A DNA stretch of 64,000 nucleotides. It comes from Casuarina equisetifolia (lineage: Eukaryota; Streptophyta; Magnoliopsida; Fagales; Casuarinaceae). Every line of letters starts with the position of its first letter. Position 1 is the first letter of the stretch. The notes under the pieces were generated by a model. It made no database searches and was not told the DNA's origin. It worked only from the letters and a program-made list of their open reading frames with translations. The stretch lies in assembly GCA_028551475.1 (NCBI GenBank), contig CM052362.1:3480166-3544165 (forward strand), read 5' to 3'. A program made the translations under genes and the position numbers. This document shows, in pieces, positions 11,802 to 23,429 of the stretch.

Positions 11802-12191
11802 CGCAGTACGCCCCTCCCCCCAGCAACCCCCTCCCCAGCAGGCCAGCATTAGCTTAATGCAAGGCTGGTTCGTCCTTCCGATCTCTCTCTCTCTCTCTTT
11901 CCTTTTCTTTCTTTGTGAATCGTTGACCTAGATCCACGTCAATCTCGGCTTGTCTAGCCAGATGTGATCAGAAGATCAGAAATATGTGTATCTTGTGATC
12001 CAATCAGGAAATTCAGATTTGGGTATCTGGGGGCATTAGTGATTCGTAATTAATCACCTACCGTTTTTAATTTTTCATTGGTGAGGTACTTTCCAGTACT
12101 AATTAGTGGATAAACCTCCATGTTTGGTTGTTAATTTGCATGCAGTTTGGCTGCTCTGTGCTGTTGCTGCCTCTTGGAGGCCTGCTTCTGA

Positions 12192-13680
12192 TGAGAAAAT
12201 TGCAGCAAGAACCGGCGGAGTTCAATTCATAATATCCGGTAGAAGATTTAGATTCCGAATCTAAATCTGTTTATCATTTGTTTGATCTACTTTCATTGTC
12301 TATCCTTTGACTATTGACGTCTTCAATAACATGAACTTCTCATGTGTTCATGTTTATGGGTTTCACTCGAATTTCTTTCCACTTTTTTTGTTTGATTTTC
12401 ATTACGTGAAAATTCTTAGATAACTCAAAACAATCTTTACACAATTCTTGATACGTTTTATTCTGCTGATGTGAATTCGAGCTTCGTCATGGGGTGATAC
12501 ATTCCATTTGTGTTGGGAAGGTGTCATTCCTTTAATTCGGATTCTAATACGTGTATCTTCACACCATTTTTAATGTGTTTTATTCTTGTTAATGTGGATT
12601 ATGAGCTTCATTATGGGTAATATATTTCTGATACTTACGTATATTTAGGCAATATAGGAGAATTGATCTTAACAAAATATGTTAAGTATATTTTAAAGAA
12701 GTTTGTTAAATAGCTTGGAACATTCTTCACACCCTTCTTAATATGTTTTTTCACTGTTAATATGGATTGTGAGCTTCATCACGGGGCAATATATATTCCT
12801 TTCGTGTTTGGGATGTGTCATCTTTTGAATTTGAATTTTGATACGGATATATATTCAGGTAATATAAGACATTATTATGCAAGAGTGAAAATTTGGAATT
12901 TTTTTTTTTAATTATTACTCAAAAGCACGTTAGAGAACGTGACTACGCAAAAGAGACGCATGCTTTGGACAGCTATAAAGCATATAAATATAGAACTAAA
13001 CTGAGTTTTAACTGCTGTTTGTGGGCTGGATTTGGTGAGCTTTTGGAGGCACAAGGCCGCCTAAAGGAATCGGATTCTAAGAACAAATGGTCTCTAATTC
13101 TTTTTTCTTCTCATGTTCAATTAGGATGTGACCTTTTGGATGCTATTACCAAATCATTAGTCATTAATAAGTTTTCTTATTTGAATATCATGAACCTGTA
13201 GAGTACACATATAAAATAGTTTTGATACGTTTTTCCAAGCTTTCAAGATTGATCTTTTAATAAACTTACCGTTAGGATCATTTGCAATACTAAAAGGAAA
13301 AAAAGAAAAAAAGAAGGTATATAACATTCCGTAAATGCATTCATTTGAATATTCTCACTATGACACTAATATAGAGATGGATTGTTACAGAATTCTATCA
13401 TCATAAATTTAAAAAGATAGAAAACTAATTTTATTGTTTAGGGAGTTTACCTAACTAATGATTTAATTTCTGTGATTTTTCAAATAAAAAGTATAAAAGA
13501 ATTAGTGAATTAATTAATTGTAGTTGTCTCATGGCCTAACTGTTGTGTGTTAGTGGGCTTACAGAACAAAGATGATTACTTTGTCCGTAAGGTCACATCC
13601 TAAACTAATCAACCCAAACTCGTCCAGCTAGAGTAAATTCGTTTCGTCAAAGTAGACATTTTTATTTTTATTTTTTATGA
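12192..13680. other. 3' flank of CYSTM copy A, duplicated
   Basis: Non-coding. Most of it aligns with 20347-22560 (after B) and 52810-54200 (after F), including gagcttcatcatggggcaatat-type blocks repeated two or three times within each flank. No separate gene was seen. Confidence 0.6.
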
Positions 13681-13859
13681 AACAAAGACGATAACCTAAC
13701 AAATTTCATTATTGGTCAAGACTTGGCATAATAATTATACCTTATACTTTAAGTAGGCTGTAAACCCCGTACAACATAATCCCAACACAAATCTAAAATA
13801 TCAAGATTAAGGACAAACCTTTGACTAACTGCAACAATATTTACTAAGGTGGCTTGTAA

Positions 13860-16450
13860 TGTTCCAAACCGAGCTAATCTTGTTTATATGCATCCAAGCA
13901 CACCCTAGGTAAAGATCCAACTTGGACATAAATTTGCTGACCGCCCAAAGAATGACAAAATCTGCAAGTTTGTCAGCTAAATAATTCCCCCTCATGGAAT
14001 GTATGTTGAATTGTTGTGGGTAGAGTAATGATATATAGGCATTTTCTAATAGTATACTCTAGCACCCGTAGGGCTTGAAACTTACCCTTTAAACATTGTA
14101 TCATGAATTGTGAATCGGCGTCGATAATTTCCTTCTCCAAAATTGCCAGCAAAAGCCATATGACTTACTGCTTTGCTATCCTTTAATGCACCTCCACCCA
14201 CACATCTCTCTTCTATACAAGAACTATCCATGTTGGTTTAAGGGATCCTTTTGCTGGGGCCTACCATTTAACCATTATGCCTCACGAGATGTTCACTACT
14301 ATAGCTAGTAGTTGTAAAAATTGTCAGGTGATACTTTTAGCCGCTGATGGTAGTTTAGAGCACGATATATATGCTTTTATCTGCATAGACCACTTTATTT
14401 CTTGCTATCCAGATCCTTCATAAAATTAAACTTTTCACCATTGCTATGACCAAACCAATTTAAGATGAGAAAATAGCTTCCTTGTAACATGAGATAATCA
14501 ATTCCTTTGTCAGCTTATCTTTTTTGGATGTTTAGAATACCTCCATATTTTGTGCAATTTCGCTTTGAGAGAAAATATGATCCGTGGACTTTATGTTTGG
14601 TTAGTGGCAACATTCACACTTTGAGGCCAATGGAATCCCCTTTTTTACTTTTTGTAGGTTGCAGTCCTCCAAAATCCCATTATTTAAGACTCTCCAAAAC
14701 AAAAGGCCGATCTTGGTTGGCAGGATATTGCTTCAGATACATTTGACCCATTCAATCTATTCTCCCCTTTATCTTGTGTGTTCATCATAACCTTTGCTGC
14801 AAAAAAAAATTTCCAATTGAACTCAACTTCAGCACTAATTTGTCTGGCCCCGAGATTAAGGTGATATTTCTTGCTTGTCTTAATTGCTCAGTTGATAGAT
14901 GCTCTTCCAGAAAAGCAAAATTTTGTAATGCAATTTTAATTGATATTTGTGGCGCTAGGCACATAGGAGTCCACAAGATGCTTTCAACCACTCATCAGTA
15001 CAGAAATTCTGGTTACCTTCCTGAATTATCCACCTGTTGTGTTGCATAGTGTATGGGAGTTGTTTGCAAATTTTTTTCCAACCATGTGAAGTTTGTTGAT
15101 TTCATTCCATGAAGATGCACTTCTGCTGGGTGGCCGTACTTGTTTCTCATAAATGTTGCCCGCAATGAATGCCTTTTTAGATAGTTCCATGCAAACTTCA
15201 CTTGGAATGGTTTTATTACCTGCTCTATAGTCCTTATTCTCAACCCCACTTCCTCCATTGGATAGCAAGCTTTCTTTGAGCTAACCGATGTATTCTATGT
15301 TCCCCTTTAGTGCTCCACATTAATTTTGCTGTCATCTTATCCAATTTTTGCAATATGGACATGGAAACTTTTATGATGGACAAGATGTAAATTAGGGATT
15401 GCTAATAGAACACTCTTGATAACTGTAATCTTATCACCATGCTAAAGAAGTTTAGATTTCCAATTTTGAATTTTCTCAGCAACCTCGGCTAGCATCTCAT
15501 CAAAATAATATTTTTTGGCACTGCCTTTATATAAGGGAACTCTCCAAATACTTTATGGGAAGCTCCGCATCTGAGAATTTTCTCTAATATTTGATTTGAG
15601 CTTTCTTTTCTCTTGGAACTTTTGCTGAGACAATAATGTTACATTTTCTAACATTTACTTATTGTCCATTGTTAGCTTCTTATTGATTTAAAAGCTTCAT
15701 GAAGGTAATGACGAAACTTTTCTTCCCATTTAAAAAAATATCATGTTATTAGCATAAAGCAAGTGTTAGACTTTCACAGTGCACACATTCAATTCATGCA
15801 CACGAAGTGTCCAACCCTAGACCTAACAACTAGAGTTCCTATTAACTTATCACTGAATTAGCTGATTAAGCGACATTTATAGCCTTATACCTTTCAACTT
15901 CTTTAATATTCATAAGATGAATCAACTTTCTATTAAATGCTTCTTGAGCCAATAGGAAGAGATCAAGTGAGAGAGGATCTCATTGCCTAAGCTTTCTTGA
16001 TGATTTGAAAAAACCAAATTACTACCCTTGTAATTGAATAGTTAACCAGTTATTAGATATGCAATGGAAGATCATATCACACCACATCAGTGAAAATCCA
16101 AACTTTGTCAACAAAATTTTATTCTATACGACCATATGCCTTAGTTATATCTACCTTTATTATTGGTAGAAAGAGCTAATCAATCATTTAAAATCTTGGC
16201 TAAGATTTTATACCAAAAGGAGTAGAGACTAATTGGTCTTAAATCTCATAAGTTAGATGGAGTTGCTACTTCTGGTCTAAGAGCTAAAGAGCAGCTATTG
16301 TGCTGCTCAGGAGTTAACTGCCTTTAAAAGAATCTTGTACTACTGTCATGATATCATCTTTTATCTTTTATTACCTTGTTTGATATGACCACTAAAACCA
16401 CTCAGACCAAGAGCACCATTAGGATCCAGTCTATATGAGTCTAATATGTT
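13860..16450 (-). mobile_element. LINE (plant L1 type) ORF2 relic, unit A
   Basis: Read on the minus strand, the 5' end lies to the right. Reverse transcriptase remnants (about 16.1-16.4 kb) are followed by a post-RT block at 15258-15013 (TIEQVIKPFQVKFAWNYLK), then a zinc-binding RT-associated block (about 14.5-14.8 kb, GIPLASKCECC-like), and an RNase H-like tail ending near 13860. This order (RT, zf-RVT, RNase H) is that of plant L1 LINEs. Many stops and frameshifts make it old. No ORF1 or poly(A) end was recognised. The same relic lies in unit B, so it was present before the duplication. Confidence 0.8.
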
Positions 16451-16562
16451 TTTCATATTGTGAATGTGCCAACATGTTGTGTTATTTAGAGATGTCCCTC
16501 TATCTCTTTTTTTTTTCTTTTGAAAAAAAAAGGGTTAAGTCCTCTAATATCCTAATATAAAA

Positions 16563-16900
16563 ACTCATTGCATGTGCATCCAATTCATTGACAAATGGGT
16601 GCTTACTTTGTTGTTAGATAGAGCAAAAAGGGGTCAAGTATTAAGAGCTGTTTCATGCTTAGGCAAATGGTTTTCATGCGATACCCAAGTTGATCCCCTA
16701 ACTAAGAGATGGCTGGTAAGTGGGTGGTATAATTTCTTTATACCATGTCCTTTTTGTTATCCAAGCAGCCATGTTTTTGACCAAATTAAGCACAGCTTAA
16801 CACCCAAACTCTCTTATTTCCGTTCTGTGTTTTGTTTATGATTACCTGGTCATTTAACTATAAGGCGTGGCTTTGTTCGTGGGAAGTTCGGTTAAAAACG
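16563..16900. repeat. dispersed repeat R2, copy 3
   Basis: Third copy of the block at 5325-5640, closest to 6443-6790. It marks the left end of unit B. Confidence 0.8.
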
Positions 16901-17159
16901 ACAGGTGCACCCACCTGCTTTCTTCCATAAGTTGGATTATGCTGGTGAACAACATTCCACATTTCCACGTACTAATTACAAACGACAACTGACCTTAAAA
17001 GACTTTTTCATGCTTCTCTTTTTTATAATGTTACAAAGGAATTAACTGCTCTAACTCCTCTTTCAGATCTCTTAAGGTGAAGGTCCCAATTGTAGTGCGA
17101 AGGGTTTAAGCTGAACTGTTTTTCACTTTTAGAGAGCCAAATGAGCAACTTGCGAAAAG

Positions 17160-19430
17160 CAAAGAAGGATCATACTCTAGAATCTCCATATGCTTCTTCT
17201 TTTTTCTTATTGATAACTTTAATTTTGGTTCGTTTAAGACCTAAATTTAGATAGATATTTCAAATCTAAGACTTGAATTTTTTTTGTTTCAAATAGACAG
17301 TAAAATGATGTGAGATTATTATTTTTTTATTCGTTCCTTTTTAGAAAAAGAAAAAATCAAGAAGTAGCTTAGATTTGTACCACCCTTTTGATAAAGAACA
17401 AATAATCCATTTAATAAAAAAAAGCTTGAAATAACTCATGCCCAACTTTTTAAAATTTTGCTTACATAAAAAATCAACATAATTGTTAAGATCGTCATAC
17501 ACTACCACTACATCAAAATTATAATAAATTGTTAAGAGTACATATTCTATTACTTGACTACCACACACCAAGTCCCAAATTTAGAATCTTAACTATTTAA
17601 AACGTTTTTTATCTTTAAATTTGACGTAAAAGGAAATAGATGATTTATTCATATCTAGAGAATTTAATATTAGACCACAAATAATATAAGATATTCCTAC
17701 ATCTATAATAAATTAAACATCTAAGTATTAGAGTATAGGAAATAAAATTCAAAAATTAGTATTACATTAAGGTGACTGGGAATAACTTAACAGTACTTTT
17801 GTTTTAAAAAAGATTAAAAAGAAAAAAAAAAGAAACATGAAGGGTATCATGACAAATTTTATTAATAACAATAAAATTGAACGTAATAACCATATTTAAG
17901 ATAAGTACAAGAAATTTTTTTAAAATAAAATAACATTTGTCTCTATAATATTTTGGTCTGGCAGTACTTGGGCGTTTGATTTTCAAGTGAAGTTGATTGC
18001 AGTCGCGTTCATAGGCCAATCTCTAGTCAGCCCTTCAGCTTCGGCGCAAACAATTGGTCATTCAGGGCCTCTGGGTACCCAGTATTTTACAAGATGCACT
18101 AAGAAAAGATTAATTTGAAAATGGAAAATTGATATTTTTTGTTTAATCCTATAATTAGCTTTTAGGTTAGTTTTTAAAACTTTTTAGTGTAATATCAAAC
18201 TTTAAATTAATTTATTTTGTCTTATGTAACTTTAAAGACATTGACACATGGTGTACAAAAAAAAAAGAGTATATTAATAATAAAAATTCATTTAATGTCA
18301 TGAGGCACAAAAACCAAACTCAAAAGATACCTCAAAAGTGAAGAAATTCTTTTTTTTCATTTAAGTTTTATTTAAAGATTTTTTTTTCAATATAGGACTC
18401 TCATTCTGTATATCATACTCCCCTCTACACTATAAGCATTATTAAACTCAAGGTTGCACAAAATAAAAGATATTCAAATTGAGTTATAATATCATGTTAG
18501 ATATATCAAAGACCTAATTTATAAGTTAATTCAAAGATAAGAGAATTTTTTGTTATTTAAACTTGACTTTATATATCTCTTTTCTTGATATTAGATTTTG
18601 GTTCTATACACATCTAAAATTCCTTAATCATTTTAAAAACCGTACAATATTCTCCCGGATATATTCACTTCCACTATAGCGTTCTAGAACCAAAAAGCTA
18701 ACTACCATTTATTAGGGTCACCTGAATTACACACTTTAACAACTTATATGCTTCAAAGTCTAAATTTGTACGAAGTTTTAATTTAGATATTCTATAAATA
18801 CTTTGGGGTTACCTGCAGGTATTCTTTGATTCGTACCTTTTATTATTCTATTGAATTGGTTTCACCAGGAAGCTAGCCTTAAATATTATATTTGTAAGTA
18901 GAAAAGAACAGTTTGGAATCCATAATATTATACTAATGAATAAGTATTTATTAATATCCCAATGAATCAAATACAACGCGGCCAACTTATCTTAACGCTA
19001 AATTGATTCCTTACTCGGAGCATCCCAAGGCATTATCCTTTTGGACGAAGTTATGTGAACACTATAAGAGAAGTTCACACCAACGCGTTACCCGCTTTCT
19101 AATTTAAAACTCCCGTGTGAATTTGAATTGTCGAAACCTTAAACCAATCGACGAGCATATTGATGCTTGTTGACCAAACAACATTAAAAAATAACTTTAT
19201 AGGACTATACTTTGCAAGGTTTGACCGCTGAAGAAAACAGTGTCACGATGAGGCTCGTCAGTTGAAGCCTTGGGTAGATCAATGACAACGTCGTACACGG
19301 TCGATATCAGGAATGAACGGAATCGCCGAAAGACCGAAGCATACTCGCAAGTGAAGCTTCTTTGAAAAAGCAACATACCGAACAGACTTGTCTCGGTTCC
19401 AACTCCCGCCACTTCTCGATCCTTCAAACC
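17160..19430. other. upstream DNA of CYSTM copy B
   Basis: AT-rich, no gene. It matches unit A in blocks at 17170-18070 and 18130-18600. The block cactataagcgttctagaacc-like near 18660 recurs near 44480. The promoter block from about 19100 is shared with the other copies. Confidence 0.6.
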
Positions 19431-19434
19431 CATC

Positions 19435-19446
19435 TATTTACATAAG
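19435..19446 (+). promoter_or_regulatory. TATA-like box, CYSTM copy B
   Basis: TATTTACATAAG followed by ACGACCA. It is the counterpart of TTTAAATAAG in the other copies, with a C replacing the central A. Confidence 0.5.
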
Positions 19447-19528
19447 ACGACCAACAACAAGAAACCCACGTTCTCTTGAGATGTATTTTCACCAGGTCTT
19501 GCGTTGCAAGCTGTGAAGAGGAGAAAGA

Positions 19529-20346
19529 ATGGCTTACTACAACCCGCAGCAGCCGCCCGTCGGTGTTCCTCCGCCTCAAGATCGCCGCTTTGATCTCTTC
19601 GGACATGGAGTTTTGTGTAGTTTGATGTAATTTGCTGGAGCTGACTCAGGATCTTTGTTTCTTGTTTTCTTGTTTGGCTCCTTGTTTGGTGATTCAGTTT
19701 ATCAGCCGCCGGCATACCCTCCCCAGCAGGGATATCCTCAACCGACAAACCCTCCCCTTCAGGGATATCCTCCACCGTCAAACCCTCCCAATCAGGGATA
19801 TCCTCCGCCGGCAAACCCTCTCCATCAGGGATATCCTAAGCCGCAGACAGACCCTCCCCAGCAGGGACATCCTCTGCCAACAAACCCTCGCCAGCAAGAA
19901 GATCCTTCGATGAAAAATGAGCCTCCCCCACCGCAGCCCCCGCCCCAGAAACAGCAGGCCAAAACTGGCTTCTTGCAAGGCTGGTTCGTCCTTCCGATCT
20001 CTCTCTCTCTCTCTCTCTTTGCTTTTCTCTCTCTGTGACTCGGTGGCCTAGATCCGGTCCATCTCGGCTTGCTTCCTGAACTATCCGGCAATTGGGCTTC
20101 TTCTCGCCGGATGTGATCAGAAGATCACTCCAGAAATATGTCTATCTTGTGATCCAATCAGGAAATTCAAATTTGGTTATCTGGGTACATGTATTGATTC
20201 GTAATTAATCACTTTCTGTTGTTAATTTTGCATTGATGAGGTACTTTTCAGTACTAATGAGTAGTTAAACTTCCTTGCTTGGCTGTTAATTTGCGTGCAG
20301 TTTAGCTGCTCTGTGCTGTTGCTGCCTCTGGGAGGCCTGCTTCTGA
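19529..20346 (+). pseudogene. CYSTM family gene, copy B (splice donor lost, repeat domain enlarged)
   Basis: Exon 1 is 19529-19580 (MAYYNPQQPPVGVPPPQ), exon 2 is 19698-19983 and exon 3 is 20301-20346 (tail LAALCCCCLWEACF). Exons 2 and 3 are open and join in phase. Exon 2 is 286 bp against 118-175 bp in C-F, because the PPxQGYPPPxN unit is repeated about six times before a NEPPPPQPPPQKQQ stretch. The base pair after exon 1 is AT where all the other copies have GT, so the normal intron-1 donor is gone. Without a substitute donor, translation would run into the intron and stop after MAYYNPQQ...FGHGVLCSLM. It is probably a pseudogene. An alternative donor could still rescue it. Confidence 0.75.
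19698..19910 (+). repeat. coding minisatellite in CYSTM copy B exon 2
   Basis: About six imperfect 33-36-bp units encoding P(P/L)xQGYPxPxN, with cctcc..cagggatatcct as the DNA core. Copies C and D have one to two such units and E and F three to four, so copy B shows slippage or unequal exchange within the repeat. Confidence 0.85.
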
Positions 20347-22582
20347 TGTGAAAATTGCAGCAAGAACCTGCAAAGTTTGATTCAGAATACCACGTAGAGG
20401 ACTTGGATTCCAAATCTGTTTATAATGGTCACTTATTTAGGTTGTTCAATAATAAGTTAATAGGAACCACAATTATAAGCGCTAGGGTTCGACATCCCAC
20501 ATGAGTTGAATATTTGTATTGTAATATAAAAAAAAATGTGTTTATAGTGTATTTGAAATAACTTCATTGTCTATGCTTTTTCTTTTTATAACTCAGAACC
20601 ACCACTAAGTTATAGCTTAAACTTTGATGTTTTTCAATAATATAAACTTCCTATGTGTGCATGTTTATAGGTTTCACTTGAATTCCTCTTTCCTCTCTTA
20701 TTCTTTTTGTTAGAAAGGTAAATTATATTAATAAATATTAAAATATAAAAGTATAGGAGTATACGCTAATATTACAAAAATCACTACATCCATGAAAAGA
20801 TAAAATTGAAAGTTTCTCAATCTGACTCAAAATTATATTATTATGAAAAAAATTTATATTCCTAAATAAAGAAACTCTTGTTTATATTACTTTTTTTTAC
20901 CTTTGCCAAGAAAAAAAGAATATAAGTTATTTATCCCTCAATGCATCTTTTATTTCATTTATCCCATATACAGTAAAGTAAGCTAAAAATGATATCTTAA
21001 AAAGTCTAATAACCAAATTCTTTCCTTTAATTGTTTTGATTATCTATTGCATCCTCCAATATTCTATTGGATTCTATTATGGACAAGAATACTTCTCTAA
21101 ATCATCATTGCCCATACAAAGATCCTTATAAATCTTTCAGTAATAATATATAAAATTAGAGACAATTGAGACAAGTGTGAACTTGAGACTTTTCTAACTC
21201 CAAGTTATGATACCTTTTATGTCAAGTTACATCACTAAAGTTTTTTTTACATTTTGTATTGTTAATCCATTTACTCCCCAATAAAAATTTTAGAAAATTT
21301 ATGAAATTTCAAAGCATATATCGTAAAAAAACTTTATTCTAAATTTTGAGATTTAGTAAATGTAATCCCTTTTTTTTTATGAGTAAACAATTTGTCAAAT
21401 TACTTTGTAAAATGGATGTGTACTTATATTTCCTATCTACTAGAATTCCTTCCCTTTTTTTGTTTAATTTCCACTATGTGAATTGGATAGATCCATTGCT
21501 AGTATTTCTTGAAGTATATATTAGAAAGTATATTTTAAAGAAATTTCTTAGATAACTCATAACACTCTTCACACTATTCTTAATATGTTTTATGTTGTTA
21601 ATATGAGTGCAAGCTTCATCATGGGGGATATATTCCCTTTGTGGTCGAAAGGTGTTGTCCTTTGAATTTGAATTCTAATACGTATATCTTCACACCATTT
21701 TTAATGAGGTTTATCGCTGTTAATGTGGATTACAAGCTTAATGATTGATAATATATTTCTTTCATGTTTGGAAGGTGTTGTTTTCCTAATTTGAATTCTG
21801 ATACTCATGTATATTTAGGCAATATAGAAGATTTCTTAACAAGATATGTTAGGAAGAACATTTTAAAGAAGTTTCTTAAATAACTTGGAACACTGTTTCA
21901 GTATTTTTCATGTGTTTTTCGCTGTTAATGTGGAATGTGAGCTTTATCATGGGGCAATATAATCCTTTCGTGTTCGCGATGCGTCACCTTTCGAATTTAA
22001 ATTTTGATACGAATGTATATTTAGGCAATATAAGATATTGATATACAAAAGTGAAATTTTGGATGGTTTGTTTTTTATTCAAAAGCACGTTGTTGAACAT
22101 GATAACGTAAAAGAGACGCATGCTTGGACAGGCATAAAGCATATAAATATAGAACAAATAGCTGTTTATGGGTTGGGCTTGGTCAGCTTTTGGAGGCATA
22201 AAGCCGCCTAAAGGAATCAGATTCTAAGAGCAAACACTTCCTAATTCTTTTTTGTTCTCAAGTTCAATTAGGATGTCAACTTTTGGATGCTGTTATCAAA
22301 TAATTTGTATTTAATACGTTTTCTTATTTGAATATCATGGGCCTATAAAGTACCCTTAAAATAGTTTTGTTGCAGTTTCCAAGATTTCAAGATTGATCTT
22401 TTGATAAATTCACTAGAAGGATCATTTGCAATACTACGAGGGAAAAAAAAAAGGTATGTAAGATTCCATAAAATGCTCTCATTTGAATATTCTCACCATG
22501 ATAACAAATAAGATGGAGAGTTTACCTAACTAATTATTTAATTTAGGGAATTTACCTAACTAGTTATTTAATCTTATAAGAT
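20347..22582. other. 3' flank of CYSTM copy B
   Basis: No gene. The left part (20350-20700) and the right part (21540-22560) match the flank of copy A. The AT-rich middle (about 20690-21330) has no match in A and may be an insertion of unknown type. Confidence 0.5.
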
Positions 22583-23425
22583 ATGGTTATTATACCTAAC
22601 CTTGTTCTTAGGAATAAAATTTGTTAGGATATTGCTATTGTTTCTTTAAAAAAGGATTTATTTAATTTTTGTGATTTTTCAAATAAAAGTATAAGAGGGT
22701 AATGAAAAACATGCTACAACTTAAAAAATTAAATATACAATGTTTATGCAGGTCCTTTAAGTGAAAATGAAAAATTGCAACATGTAATGGGTATTATTTA
22801 GACTTTAACCCTTGAAAGATAGACATAATACCAACACAAATCTGAAATATCAAGATTAAAGACATGGTTATTATACTTAACCTTGTTCTTAGGAATAAAA
22901 TTTGTTAGGATATTGCTATTTTTTCTTTAAAAAAGGATTTACTTAATTTTTGTGATTTTTCAAATAAAAGTATAAGAGGGTAATGAAAAACATGCTACAA
23001 CTTAAAAAATTAAATAGACAATGTTTATGCAGGTCCTTTAAGTGAAAATGAAAAATTGCAACATGTAATGGGTATTATTTAGACTTTAACCCTTGAAAGA
23101 TAGACATAATACCAACACAAATCTGAAATATCAAGATTAAAGACATGGTTATTATACCTAACCTTGTTCTTAGGAATAAAATTTGTTAGGATATTGCTAT
23201 TTTTTCTTTAAAAAAGGATTTACTTAATTTTTGTGATTTTTCAAATAAAAGTATAAGAGGGTAATGAAAAACATGCTACAACTTAAAAAATTAAATAGAC
23301 AATGTTTATGCAGGTCCTTTAAGTGAAAATGAAAAATTGCAACATGTAATGGGTATTATTTAGACTTTAACCCTTGAAAGATAGACATAATACCAACACA
23401 AATCTGAAATATCAAGATTAAAGAC
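22583..23425. repeat. 281-bp tandem repeat, three copies
   Basis: Copies start at 22583, 22864 and 23145, exactly 281 bases apart. Copies 2 and 3 are nearly identical, while copy 1 differs at a few sites, so the last duplication is recent. The unit begins ATGGTTATTATACCTAACC and ends in the sequence that borders the LINE relic. It has no coding capacity. Confidence 0.95.
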
Positions 23426-23429
23426 AAAC

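Larger units (their letters stand above)
10290..12191 (+). pseudogene. CYSTM family gene, copy A (broken)
   Basis: CYSTM proteins are small tail-anchored proteins linked to stress resistance. They have a Pro/Gln/Tyr-rich soluble part and a Cys-rich C-terminal membrane segment. Exon 1 is 10290-10341 (MSYYNQQQPPVGAPPPQ). Exon 2 starts at 10460 (VYPPPAYPPQQGYPPPGYPP) and resumes at 11802-11867. Exon 3 is 12146-12191 and encodes the LAALCCCCLLEACF tail. Two adjacent TAG codons follow GYPP in exon 2, and a 1,259-bp copia-derived insertion (10543-11801) splits that exon. The gene is therefore dead, although its exon borders remain readable. It is the first member of the array and the partner of copy B. 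Confidence 0.85.
6430..16490. repeat. segmental duplication unit A (about 10 kb)
   Basis: This unit and the next (16550-26345) share, in the same order and orientation: repeat R2; a block near 7030-7560 (matching 17170-18070); AT-rich upstream DNA; CYSTM gene A (matching B); about 1.4 kb of 3' flank; and an antisense LINE relic (13.9-16.4 kb, matching 23.4-26.3 kb). Starts of the matching repeats are about 10.1 kb apart. Differences in internal spacing are explained by the copia insertion in A and by the TRIM and 281-bp triplication in B. Confidence 0.85.

Noticed and set aside
14507-15049. Plus-strand frames in the LINE region
   Set aside because: The minus strand carries the recognisable LINE motifs, and the plus frames are antisense.
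19825-20091. Minus-strand Gly/Arg-rich frames over CYSTM copy B
   Set aside because: They are reverse-complement shadows of the Pro-rich minisatellite.
22583-23425. 281-bp triplicate considered as a CRISPR-like array
   Set aside because: The whole unit is repeated with no unique spacers, in plant nuclear DNA.
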